Shown here: piece by piece, positions 53,430 to 63,150 of the stretch
How the letters are laid out: each line of letters starts with the position of its first letter
Position numbering within the stretch: the first letter of the stretch is position 1
DNA from: Arthrobacter pigmenti
GTDB lineage: Bacteria > Actinomycetota > Actinomycetes > Actinomycetales > Micrococcaceae
Assembly (NCBI RefSeq): GCF_011927905.1
Contig: NZ_JAATJL010000001.1
Location: 1,798,001 to 1,862,000 of the forward strand
DNA length: 64,000 nt
Direction: 5' to 3'
The notes under the pieces: model-generated
The model's database searches: none
Told to the model about the DNA's origin: nothing
The model's input: only the letters and a program-made list of their open reading frames with translations
Position numbers and translations under genes: made by a program

Positions 53430-54580
53430 ACGGATTCCAACGTCTCTTCCAAAGCGCCTACCACCGTAGCTAAGTCATCGTCGGTCATCGCCGGGAACAG
53501 TGGCAGTGAGATTGTCCTTCGGTAGTAGGATTCAGCCGCCGGAAAATCCCCCCACTGAAATCCTCGAGCTTGGTAGAACGGCTGTGTATGTACGGGAATG
53601 TAATGGACATTCACACCTACTCCGCGAGACCGCAGCCCGTTGAAAACAGTTTCTCGGACGTCCGGACTCTTGAGACAGACGGGGTAGAGGTGCAGTGCGG
53701 AGTACCGATCGTGGCCGCGCGTGGGGGTGACTACTGGCACGCTGCTAAGCAGTTCGTCATATCGGTCAGCCAACGCATGTCTGCGGGCAACATAGTCATC
53801 CAACCGGTCCAGCTGCGCGAGCCCTAGAGCCGCCTGCAGTTCCGTCATCCGATAGTTGAATCCGAGAGCGACCTGCTCGTAATACCACGCGCCTGCGGAC
53901 TCACTCTCCATCAAACCAGGGTCCCGAGTCACACCATGACTCCTATAAAGTCGCATTCGATCAGCCAGGCCAGCGTCGCCCGTCAGTGCGAGCCCGCCCT
54001 CAGCCGTGGTGATGATCTTCACAGGATGGAAACTGAAAATGGTGATGTCGCTGTATCTTCCACTTCCGATATAGTGGTCGCGATATTTACCGCCGACGGC
54101 GTGCGAAGCATCCTCAATAATTCGCACCCCATATTGAGTGGCCAACGAGGCGATAGCCTCAAGGTCGCATGGTTCGCCGGCGAAATGAACCAAAACTAGA
54201 ATCCTCGGGAGGTCTCCGCACGCTGCAGCGGAGCGTAGCTTCTGCTCCAAGGCGACCACCGACATGTTGTAGGTGTATGGATCTATGTCCACAAAATCTA
54301 CCTTAGCTCCGCAGTAAATCGCACAATTGGCCGACGCAACAAACGTATTTGGGGTGGTCCATAAGCTATCACCCGGACCAAGGCCGAGCGCCAGGCATGC
54401 GACGTGCAGTGCTGACGTGGCACTGTTCGTAGCCACCCCGTGTTGGGCACCCACCTTTTTGGCAACTGCCCCTTCGAAGGCGGGTACCACTGGACCCTGA
54501 GTCAAGAAATCCGATTGCAACACCGCAACTACCGCATCGATATCTTCGGTCCGAATATCTTGGCGCCCGTACGGAAGCAT
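53426..54580 (-). CDS. pseC: UDP-4-keto-6-deoxy-GlcNAc-like aminotransferase
   Basis: 384 residues, DegT/AHBA fold. SALHVACLALGLGPGD, DIDPYTYNM, EDASHAVGG and the PLP-Lys in FSFHPVKIITTAEGG. Transfers amino group at C4 of the PseB product. ATG 54580 overlaps the pseB stop (ATGA) and its own stop overlaps the pyruvyltransferase start. Confidence 0.93.
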   Translation of the reverse strand: MLPYGRQDIRTEDIDAVVAVLQSDFLTQGPVVPAFEGAVAKKVGAQHGVATNSATSALHVACLALGLGPGDSLWTTPNTFVASANCAIYCGAKVDFVDIDPYTYNMSVVALEQKLRSAAACGDLPRILVLVHFAGEPCDLEAIASLATQYGVRIIEDASHAVGGKYRDHYIGSGRYSDITIFSFHPVKIITTAEGGLALTGDAGLADRMRLYRSHGVTRDPGLMESESAGAWYYEQVALGFNYRMTELQAALGLAQLDRLDDYVARRHALADRYDELLSSVPVVTPTRGHDRYSALHLYPVCLKSPDVRETVFNGLRSRGVGVNVHYIPVHTQPFYQARGFQWGDFPAAESYYRRTISLPLFPAMTDDDLATVVGALEETLESV

Positions 54581-55578
54581 CAGATTGCTCCGATCTGACT
54601 CCAATTGGACTCCAACCAATGCTGGAGTGTGCCGGGTTCCATCCATTCAGGGTTGTTGTCGCTGGCGTACGTGAAGTCCTCGGCCACGAGTCGACCGTCT
54701 TTAATCCGATTGGCGTCCTTATCCCAGCTGTTGATGGCCGGAAGTATTTTGAAGTGCTCCCCATACTCATAGGTGTACGGGGCGTCTTCCGAACCGATCA
54801 TTTGTTCATGGAGCTTTTCACCGGGTCTAATGCCCACAATTTCCTGCTTCACACCGGGCGCTACGACCTCACCGAGCGCGGTTACCTTCATTGAGGGAAT
54901 CTTTTTAACGTAGATTTCTCCGCCCTCCATGTCCGACAACGCGTGCCAGACCAACTCAACCCCCTGCTCCAACGAAATCATAAAACGCGTCATGTCCGGA
55001 TGGGTGATTGGAAGAACCCCCTCTGAGCGTTCGGTGAGAAAAAACGGAATGACAGAGCCTCGCGAACCCATTACGTTTCCATAACGCACCACAGAAAAAC
55101 GTGTTTCGTGCCCGCCTGCGTATGAATTTCCAGCCACGAACAATTTATCGGAGGTCAATTTGGTGGCACCATAAAGATTCACTGGGCTGCTGGCCTTGTC
55201 TGTAGACAAAGCGACGACGCGCTTCACCCCTTTATCTATGCACGCGTCTATCAAGTTCATAGCGCCGACAACATTCGTCTTGACGCATTCAAATGGGTTG
55301 TATTCCGCAGTTGGAACAATTTTAGTGGCGGCAGCATGGATAACGTAATCGACACCGTCAAGCGCACGATAGATCCGATCCCTGTCTCGGACGTCACCCA
55401 GAAAGAACCGGACTCTGTGATCATCCTTGAACTTTTTCGCCATCTCCCACTGCTTCATCTCATCACGCGACAGGACGATAATCTTCTTAGGTCGATATTT
55501 CTGAAGCGTCATAGGGATAAATTTGTGACCGAACGAACCTGTTCCGCCCGTCACCAATATTGTTGAATTTTCGAGCAC
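54580..55578 (-). CDS. pseB: UDP-GlcNAc 4,6-dehydratase (5-inverting)
   Basis: 332 residues. TGGTGSFGHKFIP, VIHAAATKIVPTAEYNP and LSTDKASSPVNLYGATK (catalytic DK and YGATK) are PseB/FlaA1 signatures. First step of the pathway. Follows the giant glycosyltransferase gene by 15 bases and precedes pseC with a four-base overlap. Confidence 0.95.
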   Translation of the reverse strand: MLENSTILVTGGTGSFGHKFIPMTLQKYRPKKIIVLSRDEMKQWEMAKKFKDDHRVRFFLGDVRDRDRIYRALDGVDYVIHAAATKIVPTAEYNPFECVKTNVVGAMNLIDACIDKGVKRVVALSTDKASSPVNLYGATKLTSDKLFVAGNSYAGGHETRFSVVRYGNVMGSRGSVIPFFLTERSEGVLPITHPDMTRFMISLEQGVELVWHALSDMEGGEIYVKKIPSMKVTALGEVVAPGVKQEIVGIRPGEKLHEQMIGSEDAPYTYEYGEHFKILPAINSWDKDANRIKDGRLVAEDFTYASDNNPEWMEPGTLQHWLESNWSQIGAI

Positions 55579-55593
55579 AGAGCTTTCTCCTAT

Positions 55594-58500
55594 CTAGAAA
55601 AGTGAATGAATTCCTGCATCGAGCAACTGATCCATAGCGCTACCAATGTCCAGACCTACTGCCCCCGCCTTCTTTGCAGTCGCAACAAACACTTTCCCTG
55701 CAACACCTGCACCGACTAGAACCAAGTCGCCTGGTTCCACAACTTCTGTCAGTCGTGAATTCACGGCGCGATAAGTAAACGGTAAGGGTCTACCGTCAGA
55801 ATGGTACTTGGGATTTGTTCGGGTTTTGTTGTGAGTGGGTACAGCTATGTGTATCATTCTGTAACCGTCTCTACCAAACATCGAGTCGACCGAATCCGGT
55901 GATCCACTAGACACCACAACTAACTTGTTGGCAGCTCTAGCCAACTTGTGAATATTATCGGGATCGGTGAAAAGGACGATATTGGCCTTATCATCCGTGT
56001 AGAGTTTCCCTGGATCATCATACTGAGATAACCCTTGGAGTACCGAAAGAAGACCTCTACCCTGCAATGTCTGACCGAGTGAGGTTGTCCTGTGCGAGTG
56101 GTCCCGGACGAATCGGTAAACGCTCGGAATGCCGAGTAGGTCTGAAGATCGCACGGAAGCTTGGAGGTCACGAATTAGTTCGTCCAAAATGTCTTGCGGT
56201 ATCTCTTGGCCCCACCAGTGGCGTTGCCTGTTCGCAATATCGGACAATGAGAAGAAATTAGAATCGTCTTTGAATATAATTCCTTCTCCATCGCTGAGAC
56301 GTATAAAGGCGAATCCGGTCCGTGTAGAAATTCGGTCACGAATTAGATTGAATACGGCTTGGCGCTCCTGCTCGTTTCGCTCCACGTCGATGAACCTGAC
56401 ACGCTCACCTAGCAACTTGTATGTCGAAACTACATACTTATTATACTCGTCAGCAATAATTGGGTGGGATTCCAAGAACACCTTCTCCACGTCCTGGAAC
56501 TTCGAGTACTCCAAGCGTCCATCGATTTCTCGTAGACCTTGGACCGATATTTTGAGCTTGTCGAGCGACGCTAGGTCGGCAAACTCCGGGTCATACAGCT
56601 TGCGAAGCTCTTCTTTCCACTCGGGATGTCTTTTCATATACCGATAGAACGCAACGTTTTTATTTGCAGTCAACGTTGTCTTTGATACATATCTTGCGCG
56701 ACTCAAGAATCGTATAAGTTGAGGAGGCTCGCCGAATCGGATGATTAGATCAAAAAGTTTCGCTTCGAGCCATTTCCGCGCTCGCACATTGCGGTTGTAC
56801 TGATCGACGAATTCCGCCAGACTATCCAGTCCGACGGAAGTAGGAATTCTACCAGTCCACTCGATCGTTTTTGCGGCTAGCCAAAATCCAATGGTCGAGT
56901 GAGCTGAATTAACATCAACCGCGCCATATGCAGAATCAAGGTAAACTTCACGCCGGTCGAACGCAGCGTTAAGTACCCCAATCACCCACCAGTCGTCGTA
57001 GTCGTACGTAACAAACGTTCGTTTCTCCGACTCTGGCGAAAACGCCGCCGGCGAACAGAACAAATCTCGAAGGAGTCGCTCCTCCTCTCTCATGCGACGC
57101 TCCACGCCGACCTCTAACGAGCTCCCGGTGCAGTTCTGGAGCAACAATCGCGGCGTCTTGAGGTGCTCAACAATTCCATCGACACTGTCTGGATTCGGAA
57201 TGAAGTCGTCTAGTAACGGTATCTGGACCGGTAGGTCTTGGCCCGGTCGCCACGCTCCCTCGGCGATATCCGCTATACTCACGCTCCCAACCAGGCCCTG
57301 GCTGACGAAACCATAGTAATCCGGTGCTATTTGATCAATATCGAAGCATTGATAGACAAGGCTACCCGTAGCAAGAAGCTCTACGGCGACCGATGAATTC
57401 CCACAAACCGCCAAGTGCGCGTAAGTCGGGGTGTCACGCATAATACGCATGCCGTGGTCGCGGTAGATATCATCATTCTTTGCCGACGGGTGAAGCTTCA
57501 CTGCGATCTCTGAAACTGCTGGATGAGATGCCAGAGACTGGTATAGACGAAGTATTTCGGTAGTACTACTAACACTGGTGGGGTAGATCAGCGCGGGTAA
57601 TTGAGCGCGCTTCTTGAGCTCGTTTCGTGTAGATTCGACTAACGCGGAGCGTGCCATCATGTCTCCGCGCGCGCTGATCAGCGTCTCCCCGCTGATGCGG
57701 CCTATTTCGCGGTATGTTCTCAGAGAAGCCTTGTTTCGTAGGATAGATAGATCAAAGTCCAAAGCGGGGAAGTTCGCGGTGACTTCAGCATGCTGCACAT
57801 ATACGACCCGCTTATTGAAGTGAGCGGCCGCCTTCGCATAGGCAACGGGTGCGGGTGAGTGGTCATTGGCAACTACGAAAGTGCCGCAGGCACTACCCTC
57901 AAGTACCTCATACGCAGTTAGGAAGAAGCCGCCATAGTTTAGGAGTTGGTGCAGTAGGCCCCGACTTATTCCTTCTCGTCGAGCCAGAAACTGGCCAAAC
58001 GCGGCAGTAATCGCTTCGCGAACTCTTGGGAGTTCGCGGTTCGATTTGCGCTGAGTATAGTCACATAGATTCGGAATACTATCGTCTAGCATCTGCTTTT
58101 TGAGCATCTTCGACAGGTGCGCAACTTCTCGTCGATTATTTGACGTGGACGCGTAACAGATTATTTTGTTTTTCGCCACCTCTTCTGGAAGGACACATAC
58201 TCGCTGACGGTATGTTTTCACTCTCTTCCTGAAAAGAGCTTGCAGTTCATCGCCATCGCAAAGTAGCCCCGCCGAGTTGGATGCGATTCTTGCGTACTCA
58301 GGCTTATCCAACCTTGAACCGAGGATGTGGTCGTATCCCTTATTGGACTCAATAACAGAGGCGACTTTTTCCATACCCGCATGTATCAACGATGCGAGGT
58401 CAGCCATTCGCTCCTCCTCCCGCAGCGCTTGACCAAGCAGGAGACTGTCGGCTGCCAGGAAGGCTTTATTCTCCCAGAGCATCCGCTCCTCACCCCGTGG

Positions 58501-59919
58501 GTGGAGAGCAACGAGGCGCAGGTGGGCAGTACGGCGCTCCAGAACTGAGGAGGGCAGTGCCAGCGCGTATCCGGCATGGCGGATGCCATGTTTCGATTTG
58601 GAGTCACTGTTCTTCAAGACAGCCGAGGACCGTTGAATGTCCACCTCTCCTGACTCAACGACTTCACGCAGGACGAGCTCGACCGGAGAGTCGAGATCGG
58701 CCGTGTGAAATGCCCACCCGGTGAACGCCCCGCCGTCGAGAACAGTTGCTGAGAGCAGGAATTCACCGCCGTCGACCTGATTTACAGTTTCGGGAAGCCC
58801 CGCGGGCCGGCGACCAGTGGCATCTCCTAGACGGAGGTCAAAGGTGTTGCCGAACTCAGCTCCGGGCGTGAACAACCGCATAGGGTCGGTGAAGCGGCTC
58901 TCGAAGGGAATTTCGCAAGCATAACGCGCTGTCCCCGCCGCCTCAGGAACACCTTCAAGCTGCTCTGTAAGTGCGCTGAGGATTACCTCAGTTTTACCCA
59001 GACGCAGTACTAGACGCCGGTGCTGCGTCTGACCCGTCAAGGTGACGGAGGCATAGCATTTCGTCAGTTCCACATGGGCAACGCAGATCTCGGTACGGAC
59101 TCGGGCTTGTTTCAACCAAGTCGAGGCGGTTTCGCGTGCACTCTGCACGAGGCGCTGAGCTTCGCGCTCTGCTGCGTGGCGATGCATCTCCGCAAGCGCC
59201 AGTGTCTGATCAAAGACGGACACGGAAGCGTGAGGCTCACTACCAGCGAGGATTTGTACGCGGTGTACCCTACCGTCGAAGAACTCGGAATGAATTTGCG
59301 CGCCGTACATATATCCGACGGGACCGTTGAACTTTACCGTCTCGCGTTTCCAGGGAAGGACTCGCCGGTCGGTTTGCGCTTGGTCGATGACCTTCCCGTC
59401 CACAATCACTCGGGCACAAGCTGGCCGGTTGTTAGTGCTTGCCCACCCGAGCACTTGGCCGCGTGAGGTAACCATGAAGTCGGCGTGGAGATCTTCCGTA
59501 CCTTCGACTCGGGAATCGACTGTACGCAACCTCTTCTGTGTGAGCACATCACCTGTCCCACGATGGATTAGGGCGACGTCGTATTCTTCACCAGTCCAGA
59601 ACTGCGGAGGCAGGTTTCCGAGGAAACCCACGTTTCGGGTGCTGAACTCCTCAGTCGAAAGTTCGTCGCGGAAGATGTTGCAGCTAAGGACGGAGACTGT
59701 TTCGCCATTGATCATGAGGTCCAAGACCACATTTCCTTGATCGGCATCCGGCTCGTACACCCAACCACTGATCCGATGGGCATGGAAATTGACAATCTTA
59801 AACTTCATAGACCCGCGATCTCGTGAGTGTACATAGGGTGCGAGAGAACCAGATGCCATGCTACCAAAGCCTGAATGAGCCAAAGGCATGACTCGGGATT
59901 CCGCCCATAGGCGTGTCAC
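55594..59919 (-). CDS. 1441-residue multidomain glycosyltransferase: beta modules, HP/SS-motif GT-B-like domain, C-terminal GT-D-like domain
   Basis: First gene of the Pse operon. GTG 59919 has GGAGG five bases upstream; the family-like part starts at residue 38. Residues about 40-490: three beta-rich units with ISGWVYEP, VLGWASTN and FTGWAFHT. About 520-930: GT-B-like region with NDHSPAPVAYAKAAA (685), YVQHAEVT, KLHPSAK (807) and GNSSVAVELLATG (840), resembling the acidic, HP and SS motifs of bacterial sialyltransferases that use CMP-sugars. About 1195-1441: GT-D-like domain with FIRLSDGEGIIF and a C-terminal DLVLVGAGVAGKVFV / GLDIGSAMD. Inferred role: pseudaminyl and second-sugar transfer. 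No membrane helix. I know no exact precedent for this combination. Confidence 0.8.
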   Translation of the reverse strand: MTRLWAESRVMPLAHSGFGSMASGSLAPYVHSRDRGSMKFKIVNFHAHRISGWVYEPDADQGNVVLDLMINGETVSVLSCNIFRDELSTEEFSTRNVGFLGNLPPQFWTGEEYDVALIHRGTGDVLTQKRLRTVDSRVEGTEDLHADFMVTSRGQVLGWASTNNRPACARVIVDGKVIDQAQTDRRVLPWKRETVKFNGPVGYMYGAQIHSEFFDGRVHRVQILAGSEPHASVSVFDQTLALAEMHRHAAEREAQRLVQSARETASTWLKQARVRTEICVAHVELTKCYASVTLTGQTQHRRLVLRLGKTEVILSALTEQLEGVPEAAGTARYACEIPFESRFTDPMRLFTPGAEFGNTFDLRLGDATGRRPAGLPETVNQVDGGEFLLSATVLDGGAFTGWAFHTADLDSPVELVLREVVESGEVDIQRSSAVLKNSDSKSKHGIRHAGYALALPSSVLERRTAHLRLVALHPRGEERMLWENKAFLAADSLLLGQALREEERMADLASLIHAGMEKVASVIESNKGYDHILGSRLDKPEYARIASNSAGLLCDGDELQALFRKRVKTYRQRVCVLPEEVAKNKIICYASTSNNRREVAHLSKMLKKQMLDDSIPNLCDYTQRKSNRELPRVREAITAAFGQFLARREGISRGLLHQLLNYGGFFLTAYEVLEGSACGTFVVANDHSPAPVAYAKAAAHFNKRVVYVQHAEVTANFPALDFDLSILRNKASLRTYREIGRISGETLISARGDMMARSALVESTRNELKKRAQLPALIYPTSVSSTTEILRLYQSLASHPAVSEIAVKLHPSAKNDDIYRDHGMRIMRDTPTYAHLAVCGNSSVAVELLATGSLVYQCFDIDQIAPDYYGFVSQGLVGSVSIADIAEGAWRPGQDLPVQIPLLDDFIPNPDSVDGIVEHLKTPRLLLQNCTGSSLEVGVERRMREEERLLRDLFCSPAAFSPESEKRTFVTYDYDDWWVIGVLNAAFDRREVYLDSAYGAVDVNSAHSTIGFWLAAKTIEWTGRIPTSVGLDSLAEFVDQYNRNVRARKWLEAKLFDLIIRFGEPPQLIRFLSRARYVSKTTLTANKNVAFYRYMKRHPEWKEELRKLYDPEFADLASLDKLKISVQGLREIDGRLEYSKFQDVEKVFLESHPIIADEYNKYVVSTYKLLGERVRFIDVERNEQERQAVFNLIRDRISTRTGFAFIRLSDGEGIIFKDDSNFFSLSDIANRQRHWWGQEIPQDILDELIRDLQASVRSSDLLGIPSVYRFVRDHSHRTTSLGQTLQGRGLLSVLQGLSQYDDPGKLYTDDKANIVLFTDPDNIHKLARAANKLVVVSSGSPDSVDSMFGRDGYRMIHIAVPTHNKTRTNPKYHSDGRPLPFTYRAVNSRLTEVVEPGDLVLVGAGVAGKVFVATAKKAGAVGLDIGSAMDQLLDAGIHSLF

Positions 59920-60205
59920 AACCACCTCCCCGGAATTGTTCAGGCCTTACCACATTGAATTCGCACCGCGCGACTGAACTGAGTAGGCAGGATCTCTAAG
60001 CCCTCCCTCCCCCGCTAGCGTGAGCAAAAAACTGATCCCGGCGCAGTATCTTCCTGGACTAGCGGTTCAGTGTCGCTGACGCTCCGTGGCGATAGAAAGT
60101 ACCTCGCGTGCTGGGTTTCCGCCCTGGATACACGGTTGTTATGAGTGGATGATTGTGGTGTCTGCCACGGTCGACGCCGATTTGTACTTGGTGCTGTTGG
60201 GACTG

Positions 60206-60508
60206 AAGAGCACCGGCCAGAGCAAACTATCGTTCCACTCATTCCCCGCCAACCAGGCCTGGACGATGCTCGCGGTACTGGCCTTCAACCTCACCGCTTG
60301 GCTCCAGCTCGTCTGCCTGCCCACCCGGCACCGGGCAGCGTTCTGGGATATCAAACGCTGGCGCTACCGCGTGTTCGCCACCGCCGGGAAACTCATCACT
60401 ACAGCTAGCAGACACAGACTCCTGCTCCCCGAATCAGCACCGGAGAAAGAACTCATCAACCTGATCCTGAAGCCAATCACCGCGCTCAAACACTTCAAGC
60501 CCGGCTAA
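60206..60508 (+). pseudogene. IS1380-type transposase C-terminal fragment
   Basis: About 100 residues with the IS1380 end pattern: NQAWTMLAVLAFNLTAWLQL, FWDIKRWRYRVFATAGKL and LLLPESAP. The N-terminal catalytic part is missing. GATGAAAATCGGGGCTAG at about 60671-60688 may be the old right end of the element. The rest of 59920-60789 has no recognised gene. Confidence 0.75.
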
Positions 60509-60789
60509 ACCCACGCAGCCAAACCCCTCCCGACGACCAGGAGTAAAACCAAACGGACGTGGAACCGGACCGCATCCACGGGACCCAACGGGCCATCCAA
60601 CGCACGCTCCTGAAACCGGCAGACACCAGCAGCAAACCACCACCCCCTCAAAAAGCCCTATCAGGCGCCCGATGAAAATCGGGGCTAGGCGTTCTGCAGC
60701 CCGGGGCGCGCGCTTCTTCAGCCGAGCCCGGACGTGTCCGCGGCCGGTGGTCTTCAGCGCGGCCGGCGTCGGACCTGAGTTGCACAGCC

Positions 60790-62326
60790 TTAGTGCCCCG
60801 GCGCGTTGATGGCTGGTAGGCAGTCGAGGATTTCTCGGGCGTCGGCGCCGATGCTTGGGGCGGCTGTGATGGTTTGTTTGCCGATCCTGATGGTCACGGT
60901 TCGCAGGGGCCCGAGCGTGCGTACGAGTTTCTTGATCGATATTCCGGTGGTGTCCTGCAGATGCCGGGCGATGGCCAGTGCAGCGAACACGACGGTCAGG
61001 TGCGCCTCGATTGCCTCTTCCTGGCGGTGAAAGACCGGCCGGGCTTTCAGGTCGCTCTTGGCCATCCGGAACGACGCCTCGACCTGCCATAGGTCGTGGT
61101 ACGCGTTGATAACCGCGACGCCAGGCATCTTCTTGATGTCGAGGTTGGTGACGTAACCTTTCAGACCCGCGAGCTGCCGGGCACGGTCGATCGTGGCCTG
61201 ATCAAGCTCCTTGGCCGCGCCGGTGACCTTCAGGAACCGGGCCTTCTTCAACGGCGCCTTCCCCGCGGCGATTCGCTCGGCTTTCTCGATCATCAGGTTG
61301 ATATTGCGGTCATCACGCTTCTGGCGTTTGAACGACCACTGATACACGATCCGCCGCTCACGTTCGGCCTTCCCTGTTCCCATCGACCGGGTGGATTCCA
61401 GGATCTGCCCGTCTTCGAAGTGGTTGCCGTGGCGCTGGAAATGCGTAGCCAGATCATAGGGTGCCTTGGTCAGCCGAGACCCGACGATGAAGGCAAACCC
61501 CGCATCCTCCAGAGCGTTCAAGTTCGCGGCGGAGAGCATCCCCGCATCAGCGACAACCACCATGTCCGTGACACCATGCCGTTCCTGGAACGACGTCAGC
61601 ACCGGGATGAGTGTTGTCGTCTCGGCCTTATTGCCCTCGAAGAGGTGCACCTCCAACGGGAACCCACCCGGATCGACCAGCAACCCGACCTGGACCTGCG
61701 GATCAATCCGGTGCTCCTTGCTCATCCCGACCTTGCGCAGCTCGTCTTCGTCCTTGTTCTCGAAATGCAGAGTTGTCACGTCGTAGAGCACCATCGCCGG
61801 CCTGCCCGTAGTTTGGGCGGAATACGCCATGCGGTGACCAGGGCGCCGCGGTAGTCACGTGTTTGGGAGCGCTTCAACGCTGCGGTGAGCGTGTTGCGGT
61901 GCGGTGCGTCCACGCCCAACTCTTCAAGGACACCGATCGTGGCCAGCTTCGAGACCGGCTCCACGATCCTTGCCAGCACCATCGCCGCGAACGCCTCATC
62001 GCCCAAGATGTCGAAGCCCAGCCGCGTATAGGCGCCGGTCAACACCTGCCAGAGCACCTCACATTCGCTGCCGGTGACCACAGCCGAAGAGACAGCGGAC
62101 GAAGCCCCGGAGGCTTGGTCGGTCTTGTCCCCGCCGAGATCCAGATCGAACGCTTGCTGGCCCTCATGCAACCGCTCACGCGCGGCCTGCAGCAACACCG
62201 CCAGGCTCGTATCGTCTGGGCAGATCCGACATGCTCCACGATCCGGCGGACCCCACCGCGCTTCTCCACGATCTGCACCGCAGTCGCGCCCGAAGCCGTC
62301 CTGACCTTCCGAATGAATGGAAACAC
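60790..62326 (-). pseudogene. IS1634-type transposase, copy 2, broken
   Basis: Same family and orientation as copy 1, closely similar but not identical. The N-terminus KVRTASGATAVQIVEK, GFDILGDEAFAAMVLARI and LYDVTTLHFENKDEDEL are in three frames. Two single-base deletions are seen by comparison with copy 1, near 62215 (GSAQ/DDTSLAVLL junction) and near 61827 (TAW/MAYS junction). The last 346 codons are open. Together with copy 1 it brackets the pse operon. Confidence 0.9.
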
Positions 62327-62416
62327 CTCAGCAGGTTACCGATTAGTGCCCCAAAAACACCTCTCGCAAGCGTCTGACCTGCGAAAACTTTTCAGAACGC
62401 GCTCAACCTGTGCAAC

Positions 62417-62880
62417 TCAGGCCGGATACCGGATTAGCAAGTCCGCGACTGCGGGATGATCGCGATGTGGGCCAAGGGCACGCTCCAGAGCTGGGTGAAT
62501 CTGGGTCAGTAGCCCGCGGATCCGGTTGGACGTCGCGGTGAAATGGGCCGCGAGGTCGTCATCGAAACCGCACAAAAAAACTCCGAGCTCAGCCAGCATC
62601 TCATCATCTAGGGCGATGGACCGTAGCGTGTGAGGCATGCTTCTGGCAGCCTCGACCGGCAGTGCACCTATGGTGGCCGGCTGGTCCACGACGAGCAGCA
62701 TTTGTCCTTGCCCGCTCAGGTCGGCGAGGATCTCCCGCCTGGTCTCGTCGTTGGGCCGGGCTTTATCGAAGAGCTTCTTCCATGATCGATCCAGGGCTAC
62801 CCGGATTTCCCGACGCCCAATCCAATGAATACGTCTGTGTCCTGCTGATCCAGAGTCACCGCCACACGCGCTCCCTTGTT
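62417..62880 (-). pseudogene. IS110-type transposase remnant with internal deletion
   Basis: VALDRSWKKLFDKARPNDE, MLLVVDQPATIGALPVE, then AARSMPHTLRSIALDDEMLA and NRIRGLLTQIHPALERALGPH are IS110 sequence. Between LPVE and AARS the expected catalytic Asp region is missing, and the start region is frameshifted (DVFIGLGVGK in another frame, its catalytic Asp changed). Inactive debris. The 62881-63150 stretch shows no gene. Confidence 0.8.
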
Positions 62881-63150
62881 CAACCGTCACCGTCATGTGC
62901 TGGCTGGTCAACGGCGGCAGTTGTCGGCATCCACGTTACGAAGGACCTGTTGTCATGCCTCTATCAGCGATCAACGGCCCCCAAGCCGGTCCCGGTGACA
63001 CCACCCCGGATCATTGACGACTGGGGGCAAAAACCATCCCGGGACGGACCGGCCAACACACCCTGATCCTGGGCTACGAAAAAGGTAACGGCGCCAGAGT
63101 GCGCGGTCACCAATCGCAGGGCGCGCGTATACCCTAATTGGAAATGCGTG

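Noticed and set aside
46704..62326. Intact composite transposon around pse genes
   Set aside because: Both IS copies are broken and in the same orientation without visible ends; only a relic at best.
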